Part shown: in pieces, positions 8,042 to 15,927 of the stretch
Position numbering within the stretch: the stretch's first letter is position 1
How the letters are laid out: the number at the start of each line of letters is the position of its first letter
Assembly (NCBI RefSeq): GCF_022012335.1
Contig: NZ_JAKLTO010000001.1
Coordinates: forward strand, 124,001 to 188,000
Reading direction: 5' to 3'
Source: Flavobacterium sp. SM15
GTDB lineage: Bacteria > Bacteroidota > Bacteroidia > Flavobacteriales > Flavobacteriaceae
DNA: 64,000 nt
Position numbers and translations under genes: made by a program
Notes under the pieces: model-generated
The model's database searches: none
Told to the model about the DNA's origin: nothing
The model's input: only the letters and a program-made list of their open reading frames with translations

Positions 8042-9142
8042 ATGACGATAACCAATACATCCATTATAAAAAAAATTTTGTTGCTTATCCTTGTTTTCAC
8101 AGGGATATATTATTCAAAAGTGTTTCTGATGCCTTTACTTTTTGCAGGTATTTTAGCCACACTTTTTTTGCCTTTTTGCAATTGGATGGAAACAAAAAAG
8201 CTTTCTAAAAGCATGTCAGTTCTGCTATGTTTTTTAACCCTTACAATTATTGTTTTAGGTATAATCCTGCTTTTATCCTGGAAAATTTCAGAATTAATTA
8301 ACGATATAGCTTTGGTAAAACAAAAAGCAATTGAAACCGGCATTAACATTCAGGATTATATCTTCAATCATCTGAACATTACTGTCGAAGAACAGTTTAA
8401 AATACTGAAAGATGAGCAGCCATCCTATTCCAGCATTGTACAGATTGTAGTGGGGTCTTTAACCTACATTTTCAGCAATTTTATCCTTGTAATGGTCTAT
8501 TTTATTTTTCTACTGTATTATCGTATACACATAAAAAATTTTATTTTAAAACTTGCCGGTATTTCACAACGAAGCGAGATGGAAAAAGTTATTTACAGTG
8601 CTTCAAACATTGCACAACAGTATTTAATAGGCCTTTCCAAAATGATTTTTTATTTGTGGATAATGTATGGTGTTGGTTTCAGTAGTATTGGAGTAAAAAA
8701 TGCGGTCTTTTTCGCCATTCTTTGTGGCTTGTTGGAAATCGTCCCCTACATAGGGAATATTTTTGGTATCACAATCACTGTTTTAGTAAGCGCCTTACAT
8801 GGAGTGTCCTTCCCAATATTAATTGGAATTGTGATTATTTACGGTACCGTTCAATTTATACAAGGTTTTATACTTGAACCACTTCTGTTGGGACCACAGG
8901 TCAAAATCAATTCGTTGTTTACTGTTATAGCCTTAGTTCTTGGCGGATTGCTATGGGGCATAGCGGGCATCATTCTTGCTATTCCAGTTACTGCAATATT
9001 CAAAATCATCTGTGATAATGTGGAAACATTGAAACCTTATGGCTTTTTGATTGGTGTACCCAATGGCATAATAAAAGAAAAAGGGTTTATTGAAAAAGTA
9101 AAAAACATGTTGTGGCATTTCAACACTAAAAAACAACTTTAG
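8042..9142 (+). CDS. AI-2E/PerM-family membrane protein
   Basis: A 366-residue inner-membrane protein with the hydrophobic profile of the AI-2E transporter (PerM/YdiK) family: two segments near the N-terminus, a soluble region about residues 70-140, then five or six segments. The C-terminal family signature is present (EIVPYIGNIFGI, FILEPLLLGPQVKINSLFTV, GILWG-like GGLLWGIAGI). Members export small molecules or ions; some are Na+/H+ antiporters or quorum-signal exporters, so the substrate cannot be told. It starts 45 bases after the second AraC gene, same strand. Confidence 0.85.
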   Translation: MTITNTSIIKKILLLILVFTGIYYSKVFLMPLLFAGILATLFLPFCNWMETKKLSKSMSVLLCFLTLTIIVLGIILLLSWKISELINDIALVKQKAIETGINIQDYIFNHLNITVEEQFKILKDEQPSYSSIVQIVVGSLTYIFSNFILVMVYFIFLLYYRIHIKNFILKLAGISQRSEMEKVIYSASNIAQQYLIGLSKMIFYLWIMYGVGFSSIGVKNAVFFAILCGLLEIVPYIGNIFGITITVLVSALHGVSFPILIGIVIIYGTVQFIQGFILEPLLLGPQVKINSLFTVIALVLGGLLWGIAGIILAIPVTAIFKIICDNVETLKPYGFLIGVPNGIIKEKGFIEKVKNMLWHFNTKKQL

Positions 9143-9170
9143 CCAGACAAGAAGACTGCTGGCTTTCTTT
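9141..9170 (+). terminator. Terminator of the AI-2E-family gene
   Basis: AGCCAG / CTGGCT stem overlapping the stop codon, followed by TTCTTT. Confidence 0.6.
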
Positions 9171-9537
9171 AAAGCTAAATCGGTAATGGTTCCGAAAATC
9201 CATAGACAACAGTAATAGTAGGAATTATGCAACTTATTTAAAAAGTTGTATAACACTTATTTACAAAAATATAACCAACTTTACCTATGATTAAGATACT
9301 TCAATAGTTCGTGAAAACATATAAATAAGTTTTAAAGCGACATATTAACAGATGAAAGTTCGATTTTGATTAGTTTGTTATTTGACAGGGGCTGTTGGTT
9401 TCAATAGCCCCGCTTTTTTTATAACCGTAAAAGGCAATAAAAATAAACACAGGAAATTTCATGTGGTTAAAATACTGGATAAAGTCAACTTCATCTTAAA
9501 AAGATTACTACTAAAAAAATAAATTAAAGATAAACTT
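9171..9537. other. Intergenic region with a second terminator
   Basis: No reading frame is supported. A hairpin GGGGCT/AGCCCC with a following run of seven Ts at 9388-9420 is a textbook terminator although no gene ends near it, so a short untranslated transcript ending there is possible. The remainder probably carries the promoter of the DUF6600 gene. Confidence 0.45.
9388..9420 (+). terminator. Orphan rho-independent terminator
   Basis: Six-base GC-rich stem (GGGGCT/AGCCCC, 9388-9411), 12-base loop, then GCTTTTTTT. It lies 246 bases beyond the nearest upstream stop codon. Confidence 0.7.
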
Positions 9538-10953
9538 ATGAAAACAATAAAAAAAATCGCGATGCTATTCGTTTTACTTACAGTAACAATATGTTTGGCA
9601 CCGCAAAAAGCAACCTCTCAAATATCTGTGAGTTTTCAGTTGTTTTACGATGATTTGAGTCCTCACGGGTATTGGGTAAATGACCCAAATTACGGCTATG
9701 TTTGGGCTCCAAACGTCCAGCAGGGATTTTCACCTTACAGTACTAACGGGTATTGGGTTTTTACCGATTATGGCTGGACCTGGGTATCTAATTATTCTTG
9801 GGGCTGGGCGCCATTTCATTATGGACGCTGGTTTCATGATCCGTATTATGGCTGGCTTTGGGCTCCCGATACGGAGTGGGGACCGGCATGGGTTACCTGG
9901 AGACAATCTGAAGGGTATTACGGATGGGCCCCAATAGGTCCAGGCATAAGTATTAACATTGCTTTTGGCAGTAGCTATAATCTGCCCTATAATCAATGGA
10001 CTTTTGTTAGAGACCGTTATTTTGGAAGCCCTAACATCAATAACTATTACGTAAACTCATCGAACAATGTTACGATAATTAACAATTCGACAGTGATCAA
10101 CAATATCCAAACCAATAATACCACCCGATCAAAATATAATGCAGGGCCGGATAGAGCCGATGTTCAAAAAAGAACCAATGCCCCGATTCGACAGCTATCT
10201 TTAAAAGACAGAGATCAGCCGGGACAACGTTTGAATAAAAATGAACTACAGTTATACAAACCCCGTATTGAGAAAAATGATACGCAAGGTCGAAAACCTG
10301 TTCCTCCCAGAGTGGTAAATAAAGAAGATATAAAACCTATATCCGAAAGAAACAAAGAAGCACAAGTTTTAAAAGAAAATCCAAAAGTTAACCAAAACCG
10401 TAATAAGGAAGTAATTAAACAGCGGGATATAAAAAATCAGAGTAGCGAACCACGGGTTAAACCACAGAATGTCCCAAAAAAACAAAACGGCCAAAATAAA
10501 GAGTCTGGTAACCGACGTGAAACACCTCAAGGAACTCAGCAACAACGAAGTGAAGAGCTAAACAAACAGAAAGAAGCTCAGCAAGAACGTGGGAATCAAC
10601 AAAATAAACAGAGAGATGTTCAACAACAACGAAGTGAAGAGCTAAACAAACAAAAAGAAGCCCAGCAAGAACATGGGAATCAACAAAATAAACAGAGAGA
10701 TGTTCAACAACAACGAAGTGAAGAGCTAAACAAACAAAAAGAAGCTCAGCAAGAACGTGGGAATCAACAAAATAAACAAAGAGAGATTCAGCAACAAAAA
10801 AGTGAAGAGTTGGATAAACACCAAGAAATACTAAGAGAACATGCTGAAAAACAAAATAAACAACTGGATGTAAAACAAGTCGAGCTTGAAAAACAGAGAG
10901 TTGAAAAACAAAGAAAAGAGAAAAAAGATTTTGAAGAGCAACCGGTTAAATAA
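9538..10953 (+). CDS. Exported DUF6600-type protein with Gln/Lys-rich repeat tail
   Basis: 471 residues. A signal peptide (IAMLFVLLTVTICLAPQKATS) is followed by an aromatic domain (about residues 35-160) of repeated Y-G-x-x-W-x-P/W-x-x-x-W motifs (GYWVFTDYGWTWVS, GWAPFHYGRWF, WGPAWVTWRQSEGYYGWAP), typical of DUF6600/YXWV proteins. An Asn-rich linker leads to a very hydrophilic Gln/Glu/Lys-rich tail containing four 28-residue tandem units and likely coiled coil. Probably a cell-envelope protein of the periplasm or surface. It sits between the PerM-like gene and the L,D-transpeptidase, consistent with a role in wall maintenance. Function not established. Confidence 0.8.
   Translation: MKTIKKIAMLFVLLTVTICLAPQKATSQISVSFQLFYDDLSPHGYWVNDPNYGYVWAPNVQQGFSPYSTNGYWVFTDYGWTWVSNYSWGWAPFHYGRWFHDPYYGWLWAPDTEWGPAWVTWRQSEGYYGWAPIGPGISINIAFGSSYNLPYNQWTFVRDRYFGSPNINNYYVNSSNNVTIINNSTVINNIQTNNTTRSKYNAGPDRADVQKRTNAPIRQLSLKDRDQPGQRLNKNELQLYKPRIEKNDTQGRKPVPPRVVNKEDIKPISERNKEAQVLKENPKVNQNRNKEVIKQRDIKNQSSEPRVKPQNVPKKQNGQNKESGNRRETPQGTQQQRSEELNKQKEAQQERGNQQNKQRDVQQQRSEELNKQKEAQQEHGNQQNKQRDVQQQRSEELNKQKEAQQERGNQQNKQREIQQQKSEELDKHQEILREHAEKQNKQLDVKQVELEKQRVEKQRKEKKDFEEQPVK
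10537..10872 (+). repeat. Four 84-bp tandem repeats inside the DUF6600 gene
   Basis: Units start at 10537, 10621, 10705 and 10789, each coding for Q-Q-Q-R-S-E-E-L-N-K-Q-K-E-A-Q-Q then E-R/H-G-N-Q-Q-N-K-Q. The first three are almost identical at DNA level; the fourth is diverged. The multiple-of-three length keeps the frame if copies are gained or lost. Confidence 0.9.
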
Positions 10954-10992
10954 AATCAACAGTGTTTACTCTCTTTTCGAAATGAAAAATAT

Positions 10993-11081
10993 TTGCACTG
11001 CTTTTACTGAATTCTTACTTGTTGATTATGTAAATGGATAACCTGGCAAGTACGAAATACTAAACTCTAAAAGCAGTGCAA
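10993..11081. repeat. 13-bp inverted repeat pair, 63 bases apart
   Basis: TTGCACTGCTTTT at 10993-11005 is exactly complementary to AAAAGCAGTGCAA at 11069-11081. The 89-bp unit in an intergenic gap resembles a miniature inverted-repeat element, or a large hairpin in the leader of the next gene. Confidence 0.5.
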
Positions 11082-11208
11082 TTTTATCAAAAAAAACATC
11101 TTATATTATACAAAATCACAGTTTATTTAATAAACGTTTTTATTGTTACTAAGATGTTTTTATTCTTCTGATCTGTTTTGTCTTCGTTTATTTTCTAATA
11201 CTTGTAAA

Positions 11209-12846
11209 ATGAAAACAATCACACAACTATTTTTATTAGTTGTACTAATTACTTTTAGCTGCAACGATAAAAAAGATCTTACGACTAAATCAAGTATCTA
11301 TACCGATAAAAATTATTCGGATTTACAACTTGAAGAAGCAACCTTAACTGCTTATTTTAAAGTCAATCCAGAGACAGAACCCATTAAAAATGAAGTTTAT
11401 AGATTTTATCGAAACCGAAATTTTCAATATGCATGGTTTACCAAAAAAGGAATGACACAAGCGGTACCTAATTTTTACAGTCAATTGGAAAGCTACAGCA
11501 TTACTTTTAAGGATGATAGTTTTAGCAACCCTGAACTGGATACCCTTATTACCCTTATTAAAACAGACAAAACCAGCACCAATCGTCGCGAAAAAAGCAA
11601 GGAGCAATTAGAAGTATTGCTTACCACCACATTCTTTAAATACTCCAAAAAAGTATATTCCGGTGTTGCAGAAAATTTGAATCAGTTGGACTGGTTTATT
11701 CCCAGAAATAAGAAGAACTATCAGGTTTTGTTAGATTCACTGGTTTTAACAGACAAGAATCATTCAACTTATGAGCCTTTTAACCAATACTATTTAAATT
11801 TAAAACAAAAATTGAAAGAATATAGAAGTATACAGGAAAAAGGAGGTTTCCCGAAAATCGAAACTACTAAAAAACTGTTATTACGTAACGATAAAGATTC
11901 TTGTTTAGTAAAGGTTAAACAGCTTTTAGTCTTAACTGGCGACTTAAGTATAAACGATAAAACTAATTTTTATACAGACAGTTTAGTTTTGGCAATAACT
12001 CGTTTTCAACAGCGATTGGGTTTACCTGAAACCGGTAAAATAGACGCTGAAACTTTAAACGAACTGAAAAAGCCTATAGATTTTCGCATCAAGCAAATTA
12101 TACTCAATTTGGAGCGATTAAGATGGATTCCTGTCGAATTTGAAAACAATTACCTATTGGTAAACATCCCCGAGTTTAAACTACATGTTTTTGAAAACAA
12201 AAAATTGATCTGGACAACCAACGTGGTAGTTGGAAAAGAAGCCAAACAAACCAGTATTTTTAAAGGAGCTCTTTCACAAATCGTTTTAAACCCATATTGG
12301 AATATTCCAAACAGTATTGTTCGGGAAGAAATTCTACCAAAATTAAAACAAAACGCCTCCTATTTATCAAAAAACAATATGGAAGTTTTAGCGGGAAATC
12401 AAGTGGTCAATCCTTCAAAAATAAATTGGAACTCCTATAAGGAAACTATTCCTTTCGAAATCCGCCAAAAACCCGGGAAAAACAATTCTTTGGGAAAAAT
12501 AAAATTTTTATTCCCCAATAGTTTTAATATTTATTTACATGACACACCCGAAAAAAGGCTCTTCAATCAAACCGAAAGGGATTTTAGTCATGGCTGTATC
12601 CGGGTTGAAACCCCAAAAAAGCTAGCGCTTTATTTACTGCGAAACGATAAAAAATGGAATCCTTCAAAAGTGGAAAAAACTCTAGCAACTAACCAGAATA
12701 TCGAAATTTCAATTAATCCCTCCATACCGGTTTATATAACTTATTTCACGGCTTGGGTAGATAATAAAGGCCGGTTAAATTTCCGAAATGATATTTACAA
12801 TCTGGATGAGCAGCTGGAAAAAGAAGTTTTTGCAAACGAACCTTAA
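11209..12846 (+). CDS. L,D-transpeptidase (YcbB-like) lipoprotein
   Basis: Cross-links peptidoglycan through a cysteine acyl-enzyme, at the periplasmic face. From the chosen ATG (MKTITQLFLLVV) it is 545 residues with a lipobox-like ITFSC at about residue 19; a start at 11143 would spoil the signal peptide. Order: scaffold domain about 40-230, peptidoglycan-binding domain about 240-300 (FQQRLGLPETGKIDAETLNE), YkuD catalytic domain about 310-480 with HD at the P-loop region and SHGCIRVE, catalytic Cys about residue 463. Length and layout match the YcbB/LdtD group. It fits the surrounding envelope-stress genes, where 3-3 cross-links reinforce the wall. Confidence 0.9.
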   Translation: MKTITQLFLLVVLITFSCNDKKDLTTKSSIYTDKNYSDLQLEEATLTAYFKVNPETEPIKNEVYRFYRNRNFQYAWFTKKGMTQAVPNFYSQLESYSITFKDDSFSNPELDTLITLIKTDKTSTNRREKSKEQLEVLLTTTFFKYSKKVYSGVAENLNQLDWFIPRNKKNYQVLLDSLVLTDKNHSTYEPFNQYYLNLKQKLKEYRSIQEKGGFPKIETTKKLLLRNDKDSCLVKVKQLLVLTGDLSINDKTNFYTDSLVLAITRFQQRLGLPETGKIDAETLNELKKPIDFRIKQIILNLERLRWIPVEFENNYLLVNIPEFKLHVFENKKLIWTTNVVVGKEAKQTSIFKGALSQIVLNPYWNIPNSIVREEILPKLKQNASYLSKNNMEVLAGNQVVNPSKINWNSYKETIPFEIRQKPGKNNSLGKIKFLFPNSFNIYLHDTPEKRLFNQTERDFSHGCIRVETPKKLALYLLRNDKKWNPSKVEKTLATNQNIEISINPSIPVYITYFTAWVDNKGRLNFRNDIYNLDEQLEKEVFANEP

Positions 12847-13138
12847 AACCAACAGAAATACAAATTAATGACTAATAAATAAACTGTGAATAATGTAAAT
12901 TATAAAAATAATTATACAACACGTGCTAAGGATAATTGCGGAACTTTACTATAGAAAATTAGCTTAACGTTCATAAAATTTTAGAAGAGATTGTCTGAAA
13001 CATAATTCAACCGCAATAAACAAAACCTTTGAAGTAGCAGTGATGTTGTCAAAAAACAAAACAATATACTTTAACGATAACTTGTACGACTTGTGCTTCG
13101 ATTCTGTTAAGGCAGTTTCTTCTTTTTTTTAAATTACA

Positions 13139-13720
13139 ATGAAAAAGGAATCCATAGACAGTCAATTATCGGACGAGCAAAAACACCTCGATAAATTACA
13201 TAAAATTGTAAAAGACACTCTTGATGCCGAGGAGCTTATTATCCATAACCTTTTGCACCCACCATTAGAAATATTGACTTCAGGACAAAAAGTATCTGAT
13301 AAAGTAGCGCGTTTTGGAGGGAGTTGGAAATTCATCATCTCGTTTTTCATAGTATTGGTACTTTGGATAATTTTTAATGTTCTGGCTATTGGGTACCTCA
13401 AATTCGATCCTTACCCTTTCATTTTACTGAATTTACTACTTTCCTGCATTGCCGCTTTACAGGCTCCGGTTATCATGATGAGCCAAAATCGTCAAGAAGA
13501 GAAAGACAGAAAAAGAAGTGAAAACGATTATCTTATTAACCTAAAAGCCGAAATGCAAATCCGGAGCTTAAATAAAAAACTGGATGTGCTGCTGGAAGAA
13601 CAGATTAAAACATTATTCGAAACCCAGGAAAAACAGTTTGAATTACTAAAAGAGATAAACCTTAAAATCAACAACCATAAAACCGGAAATAACAACACCG
13701 CTAAACAAAAGCTGCCATGA
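13139..13720 (+). CDS. DUF1003 membrane protein
   Basis: 193 residues. A soluble N-terminal stretch precedes the DUF1003 core: VARFGGSWKFIISFFIVLVLW, then FDPYPFILLNLLLSCIAALQAP, giving two membrane segments, and MMSQNRQEEKDRKRSENDY just after. The C-terminal 60 residues are charged and probably coiled coil. The family is widespread and of unknown function, often called cyclic-nucleotide-binding-like without proof. It begins the compact stress-protein part of the cluster. Confidence 0.9.
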   Translation: MKKESIDSQLSDEQKHLDKLHKIVKDTLDAEELIIHNLLHPPLEILTSGQKVSDKVARFGGSWKFIISFFIVLVLWIIFNVLAIGYLKFDPYPFILLNLLLSCIAALQAPVIMMSQNRQEEKDRKRSENDYLINLKAEMQIRSLNKKLDVLLEEQIKTLFETQEKQFELLKEINLKINNHKTGNNNTAKQKLP

Positions 13721-13781
13721 CAATTGGCTGTCGGTTAGCAGATATAATAACAAACAAGTTTGAAACAATAAAATTAAAAAG

Positions 13782-14177
13782 ATGGAAGCAGTAAAAAAAA
13801 TAGGAGTTTGTATGGATAGTGCAAGCGCCCATGTAATACAATTTCTTTCAAAACCTTCTGAAATAGCAACAATACGATCAAAATTTACCAAAGAGGAAGA
13901 AGAAATTGTTTCACGTAAAGGTGAAAGTCATATGCACAACAAAGAACAGCATATGCAAAACGAATATTATAAAGAATTAGGTAATATTATCCTGAACTAT
14001 AACGAAGTTATATTGTTCGGCCCAACAAATGCTAAAGCAGAATTGTTCAATATTTTAAGAGAAGACAATCGTTTCAGCAAGATTAAAATTGAAATGAAAG
14101 AAACCGACAAAATGGACCATGATCAGCAACTTTCTTATGTCCAAAGCTATTTTTCAAACACCCGTCCATCGGCTTGA
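13782..14177 (+). CDS. Small cytoplasmic protein, eRF1/host-attachment-like
   Basis: 131 residues, no signal peptide. The pattern IGVCMDSASAHVIQF near the start and EVILFGPTNAKAELFNIL about residues 75-92 resembles proteins with an eRF1 domain-2 or Pelota-like alpha/beta fold, often annotated as translational machinery or host-attachment proteins. A similar gene commonly accompanies CsbD and DUF1003 in Bacteroidota stress clusters. It has a His/Met-rich stretch (SHMHNKEQHMQN) in the middle. The molecular role is unknown. Confidence 0.65.
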   Translation: MEAVKKIGVCMDSASAHVIQFLSKPSEIATIRSKFTKEEEEIVSRKGESHMHNKEQHMQNEYYKELGNIILNYNEVILFGPTNAKAELFNILREDNRFSKIKIEMKETDKMDHDQQLSYVQSYFSNTRPSA

Positions 14178-14328
14178 TTTAAAACTTAAGTAAAGAGTAT
14201 CTCTTTAAAAAGAGCGGGCAACATAAAACTAGGAATATTGCAAGTATTAAACGGAATGATATAACATAAAGGATATACAATTGATGACCTTTACATAACA
14301 ACAATTATGTTGTATTAAATAAAACATT

Positions 14329-14529
14329 ATGGAAGAAAACAAAGCAATTCCAACTCCGGTTGCAGGCAACTGGGCGGATCAGAAAAACAAGTTAAAAGGG
14401 CAATTTCCAACTTTAACAGATGCCGACTTGCATTTTGAAGAAGGTAAAAAAGAGGAAATGCTAACAAGAGTTCAAGCAAAATTAGGTAAAACGAAAGTAG
14501 AGTTCGATACTATAATTTCAAAACTTTAA
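14329..14529 (+). CDS. CsbD-like general stress protein
   Basis: A 66-residue hydrophilic protein with the CsbD pattern: GNWADQKNKLKGQFPTLTDAD, then a four-helix-type charged tail ending in IISKL. Members are strongly induced by general stress (sigma B in Bacillus, nutrient and osmotic stress elsewhere), but the biochemical role is unknown. Own promoter region upstream and a clear terminator downstream suggest a monocistronic, highly expressed mRNA. Confidence 0.9.
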   Translation: MEENKAIPTPVAGNWADQKNKLKGQFPTLTDADLHFEEGKKEEMLTRVQAKLGKTKVEFDTIISKL

Positions 14530-14543
14530 CTGCTTAAAAGTAG

Positions 14544-14576
14544 GAATCGTTAAGTTTTGAATTTAACGATTCTTTT
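14544..14576 (+). terminator. Terminator of the CsbD-like gene
   Basis: Ten-base perfect stem GAATCGTTAA/TTAACGATTC, nine-base loop, followed by TTTTA. Confidence 0.85.
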
Positions 14577-14747
14577 ATACAATATGATTACTGCAAAGCT
14601 AATGCGTTTTTATAGCGCAAAGCACATCAAAATATAGATAAAGCGAAAAGGATTCCTATTCTTAAAAATTCGTAATCTAACACAAAATCGTATAATCCGT
14701 TCAACGATTATACCCTTCGAAAAAACAACTAAATTAAAACAAATATT

Positions 14748-14903
14748 ATGGGTAGTTTACTTTATACATTAGCTGTGATACTATTGATAATTTGGGCAAT
14801 AGGCTTTTTCGGTTACAACGCCGGAAATCTTATTCACATCCTGTTGGTTATTGCTATTGTAGCAATATTATTAAGAATCATACAAGGAAAAAAAGTAATA
14901 TAA
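14748..14903 (+). CDS. Tiny membrane protein (lmo0937/DUF5670-like)
   Basis: A 51-residue protein starting MGSLLYTLAVILLIIWAIGF and continuing with a second hydrophobic stretch (LIHILLVIAIVAILLRIIQG), so two membrane segments with a short G-Y-N-A-G-N turn. This matches the lmo0937 family (DUF5670), which occurs beside CsbD and YtxH genes in many stress clusters. It is followed 17 bases later by the YtxH gene. A short inverted repeat (GTATAATC/GATTATAC, 14690-14713) lies upstream. Confidence 0.85.
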   Translation: MGSLLYTLAVILLIIWAIGFFGYNAGNLIHILLVIAIVAILLRIIQGKKVI

Positions 14904-14920
14904 ATTTAAAAGAACAGATT

Positions 14921-15157
14921 ATGGAATCAGGTAAAGTTATGTTAGGAGTATTAGGTGGCTTGGCTGCCGGGGTTTTGTTAGGAGTTTTGTTTGCTCCTGC
15001 AAAAGGATCAAAAACACGAAAAAGAATCCTTAATAAAGGAAAAGGATATGCCAATGGCTTAAAAGATAAATTTGAAAAAATTTATAAAGAGGGAGCCGAT
15101 AAATATAATGGCTTATTATCAGAGGCAAAAGATAAAATTTCTAAAAGCGAAATTTAA
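14921..15157 (+). CDS. YtxH-domain protein
   Basis: 78 residues from the ATG that gives MESGKVMLGVLGG. One glycine-rich membrane segment (GVLGGLAAGVLLGVLFAP) is followed at once by AKGSKTRKRI, the YtxH hallmark G-x-L-F-A-P-x-x-G-x-x-x-R, and a helical tail. A longer frame from 14792 overlaps the tiny membrane protein and is not used. YtxH proteins are general stress proteins of unknown activity. Confidence 0.9.
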   Translation: MESGKVMLGVLGGLAAGVLLGVLFAPAKGSKTRKRILNKGKGYANGLKDKFEKIYKEGADKYNGLLSEAKDKISKSEI

Positions 15158-15214
15158 CCGATAGAGCATAAACAACTGATTTTAAGATGTCTTTTTTCAA
15201 CTATTTTACAAGTA

Positions 15215-15568
15215 ATGGAAAATAAAACAACAGCAGTAGAAAAATTAATTGAAAACACAGAAACTTATATCAAAACCACCGTAGAATTGTATCACTATAA
15301 TATAATCTATAAATCGGCTGATATAGTATCTGCATTAGCAATTAAATTGGTAGTTATTATTGCCGTTGCTTTATTTTCTTTCCTTATAAATACAGGAATA
15401 GCTCTATGGATAGGAGAACAATTAAATCGTACATACTACGGTTTTTTTATTGTGGCTACTTTCTATCTTTTGGCATTGATACTAATTTATGTTTTTCGGA
15501 AAAATTGGATAAAAAAACCGGTCAGTAATTTCATTATCAATCAATTGTTAAAGAATAGCCAAAAATGA
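15215..15568 (+). CDS. Two-segment membrane protein (phage-holin-family-like)
   Basis: 117 residues with an N-terminal amphipathic helix and two strong membrane segments (VVIIAVALFSFLINTGIALWI and YGFFIVATFYLLALILIYVF) ending in FRKNWIKKPV. This is the size and shape of the phage holin superfamily/Actinobacterial holin proteins that accompany YtxH in Bacteroidota; there is no lysis context, so a holin activity should not be assumed. Its stop overlaps the start of the next gene (ATGA), a sign of translational coupling. Confidence 0.7.
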   Translation: MENKTTAVEKLIENTETYIKTTVELYHYNIIYKSADIVSALAIKLVVIIAVALFSFLINTGIALWIGEQLNRTYYGFFIVATFYLLALILIYVFRKNWIKKPVSNFIINQLLKNSQK

Positions 15569-15885
15569 AAACCCTAGATGAAAGTGAAGTACTGGCAAGT
15601 AAAATTGCTTTTCTGCAAGTTAAACAGGCGGAAGAATTGCGTTTGCTTAAAAACCAATTTCATAATGTTTATGAAAACTTAAAGCCTTGGGAATTATTAA
15701 AAAATACTTTATATGATGTTATTTCTTCTTCAGAAACAAAAAAAGAAATTGCAGCAAGCATTATCGGTTTAGTCTTTGACTATTTATTTAAAAAGAAAGC
15801 TTCTAATTTACAAGCCAAAAGCAGTATAATGGGGACTGTTGCCCTGTTTTTGATCAACACTTTCAATAATTGGCGGGCGAGTTAA
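15565..15885 (+). CDS. Hypothetical protein of the YtxH/CsbD cluster
   Basis: 106 residues, translationally coupled to the preceding membrane protein by a four-base overlap. An N-terminal helical region is followed by two weakly hydrophobic stretches (ASIIGLVFDYLF and SSIMGTVALFLINTF). The usual companion of the YtxH and holin-like proteins in this type of cluster; function unknown. It ends the plus-strand series; the next gene converges on it. Confidence 0.65.
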   Translation: MKTLDESEVLASKIAFLQVKQAEELRLLKNQFHNVYENLKPWELLKNTLYDVISSSETKKEIAASIIGLVFDYLFKKKASNLQAKSSIMGTVALFLINTFNNWRAS

Positions 15886-15927
15886 AACAATAAATACATG
15901 ACATAGTATTACTTATTTAATTGCTTT

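Noticed and set aside
15215-15568. Prophage holin
   Set aside because: No endolysin, tail or other phage genes nearby; the gene belongs to a stress cluster.
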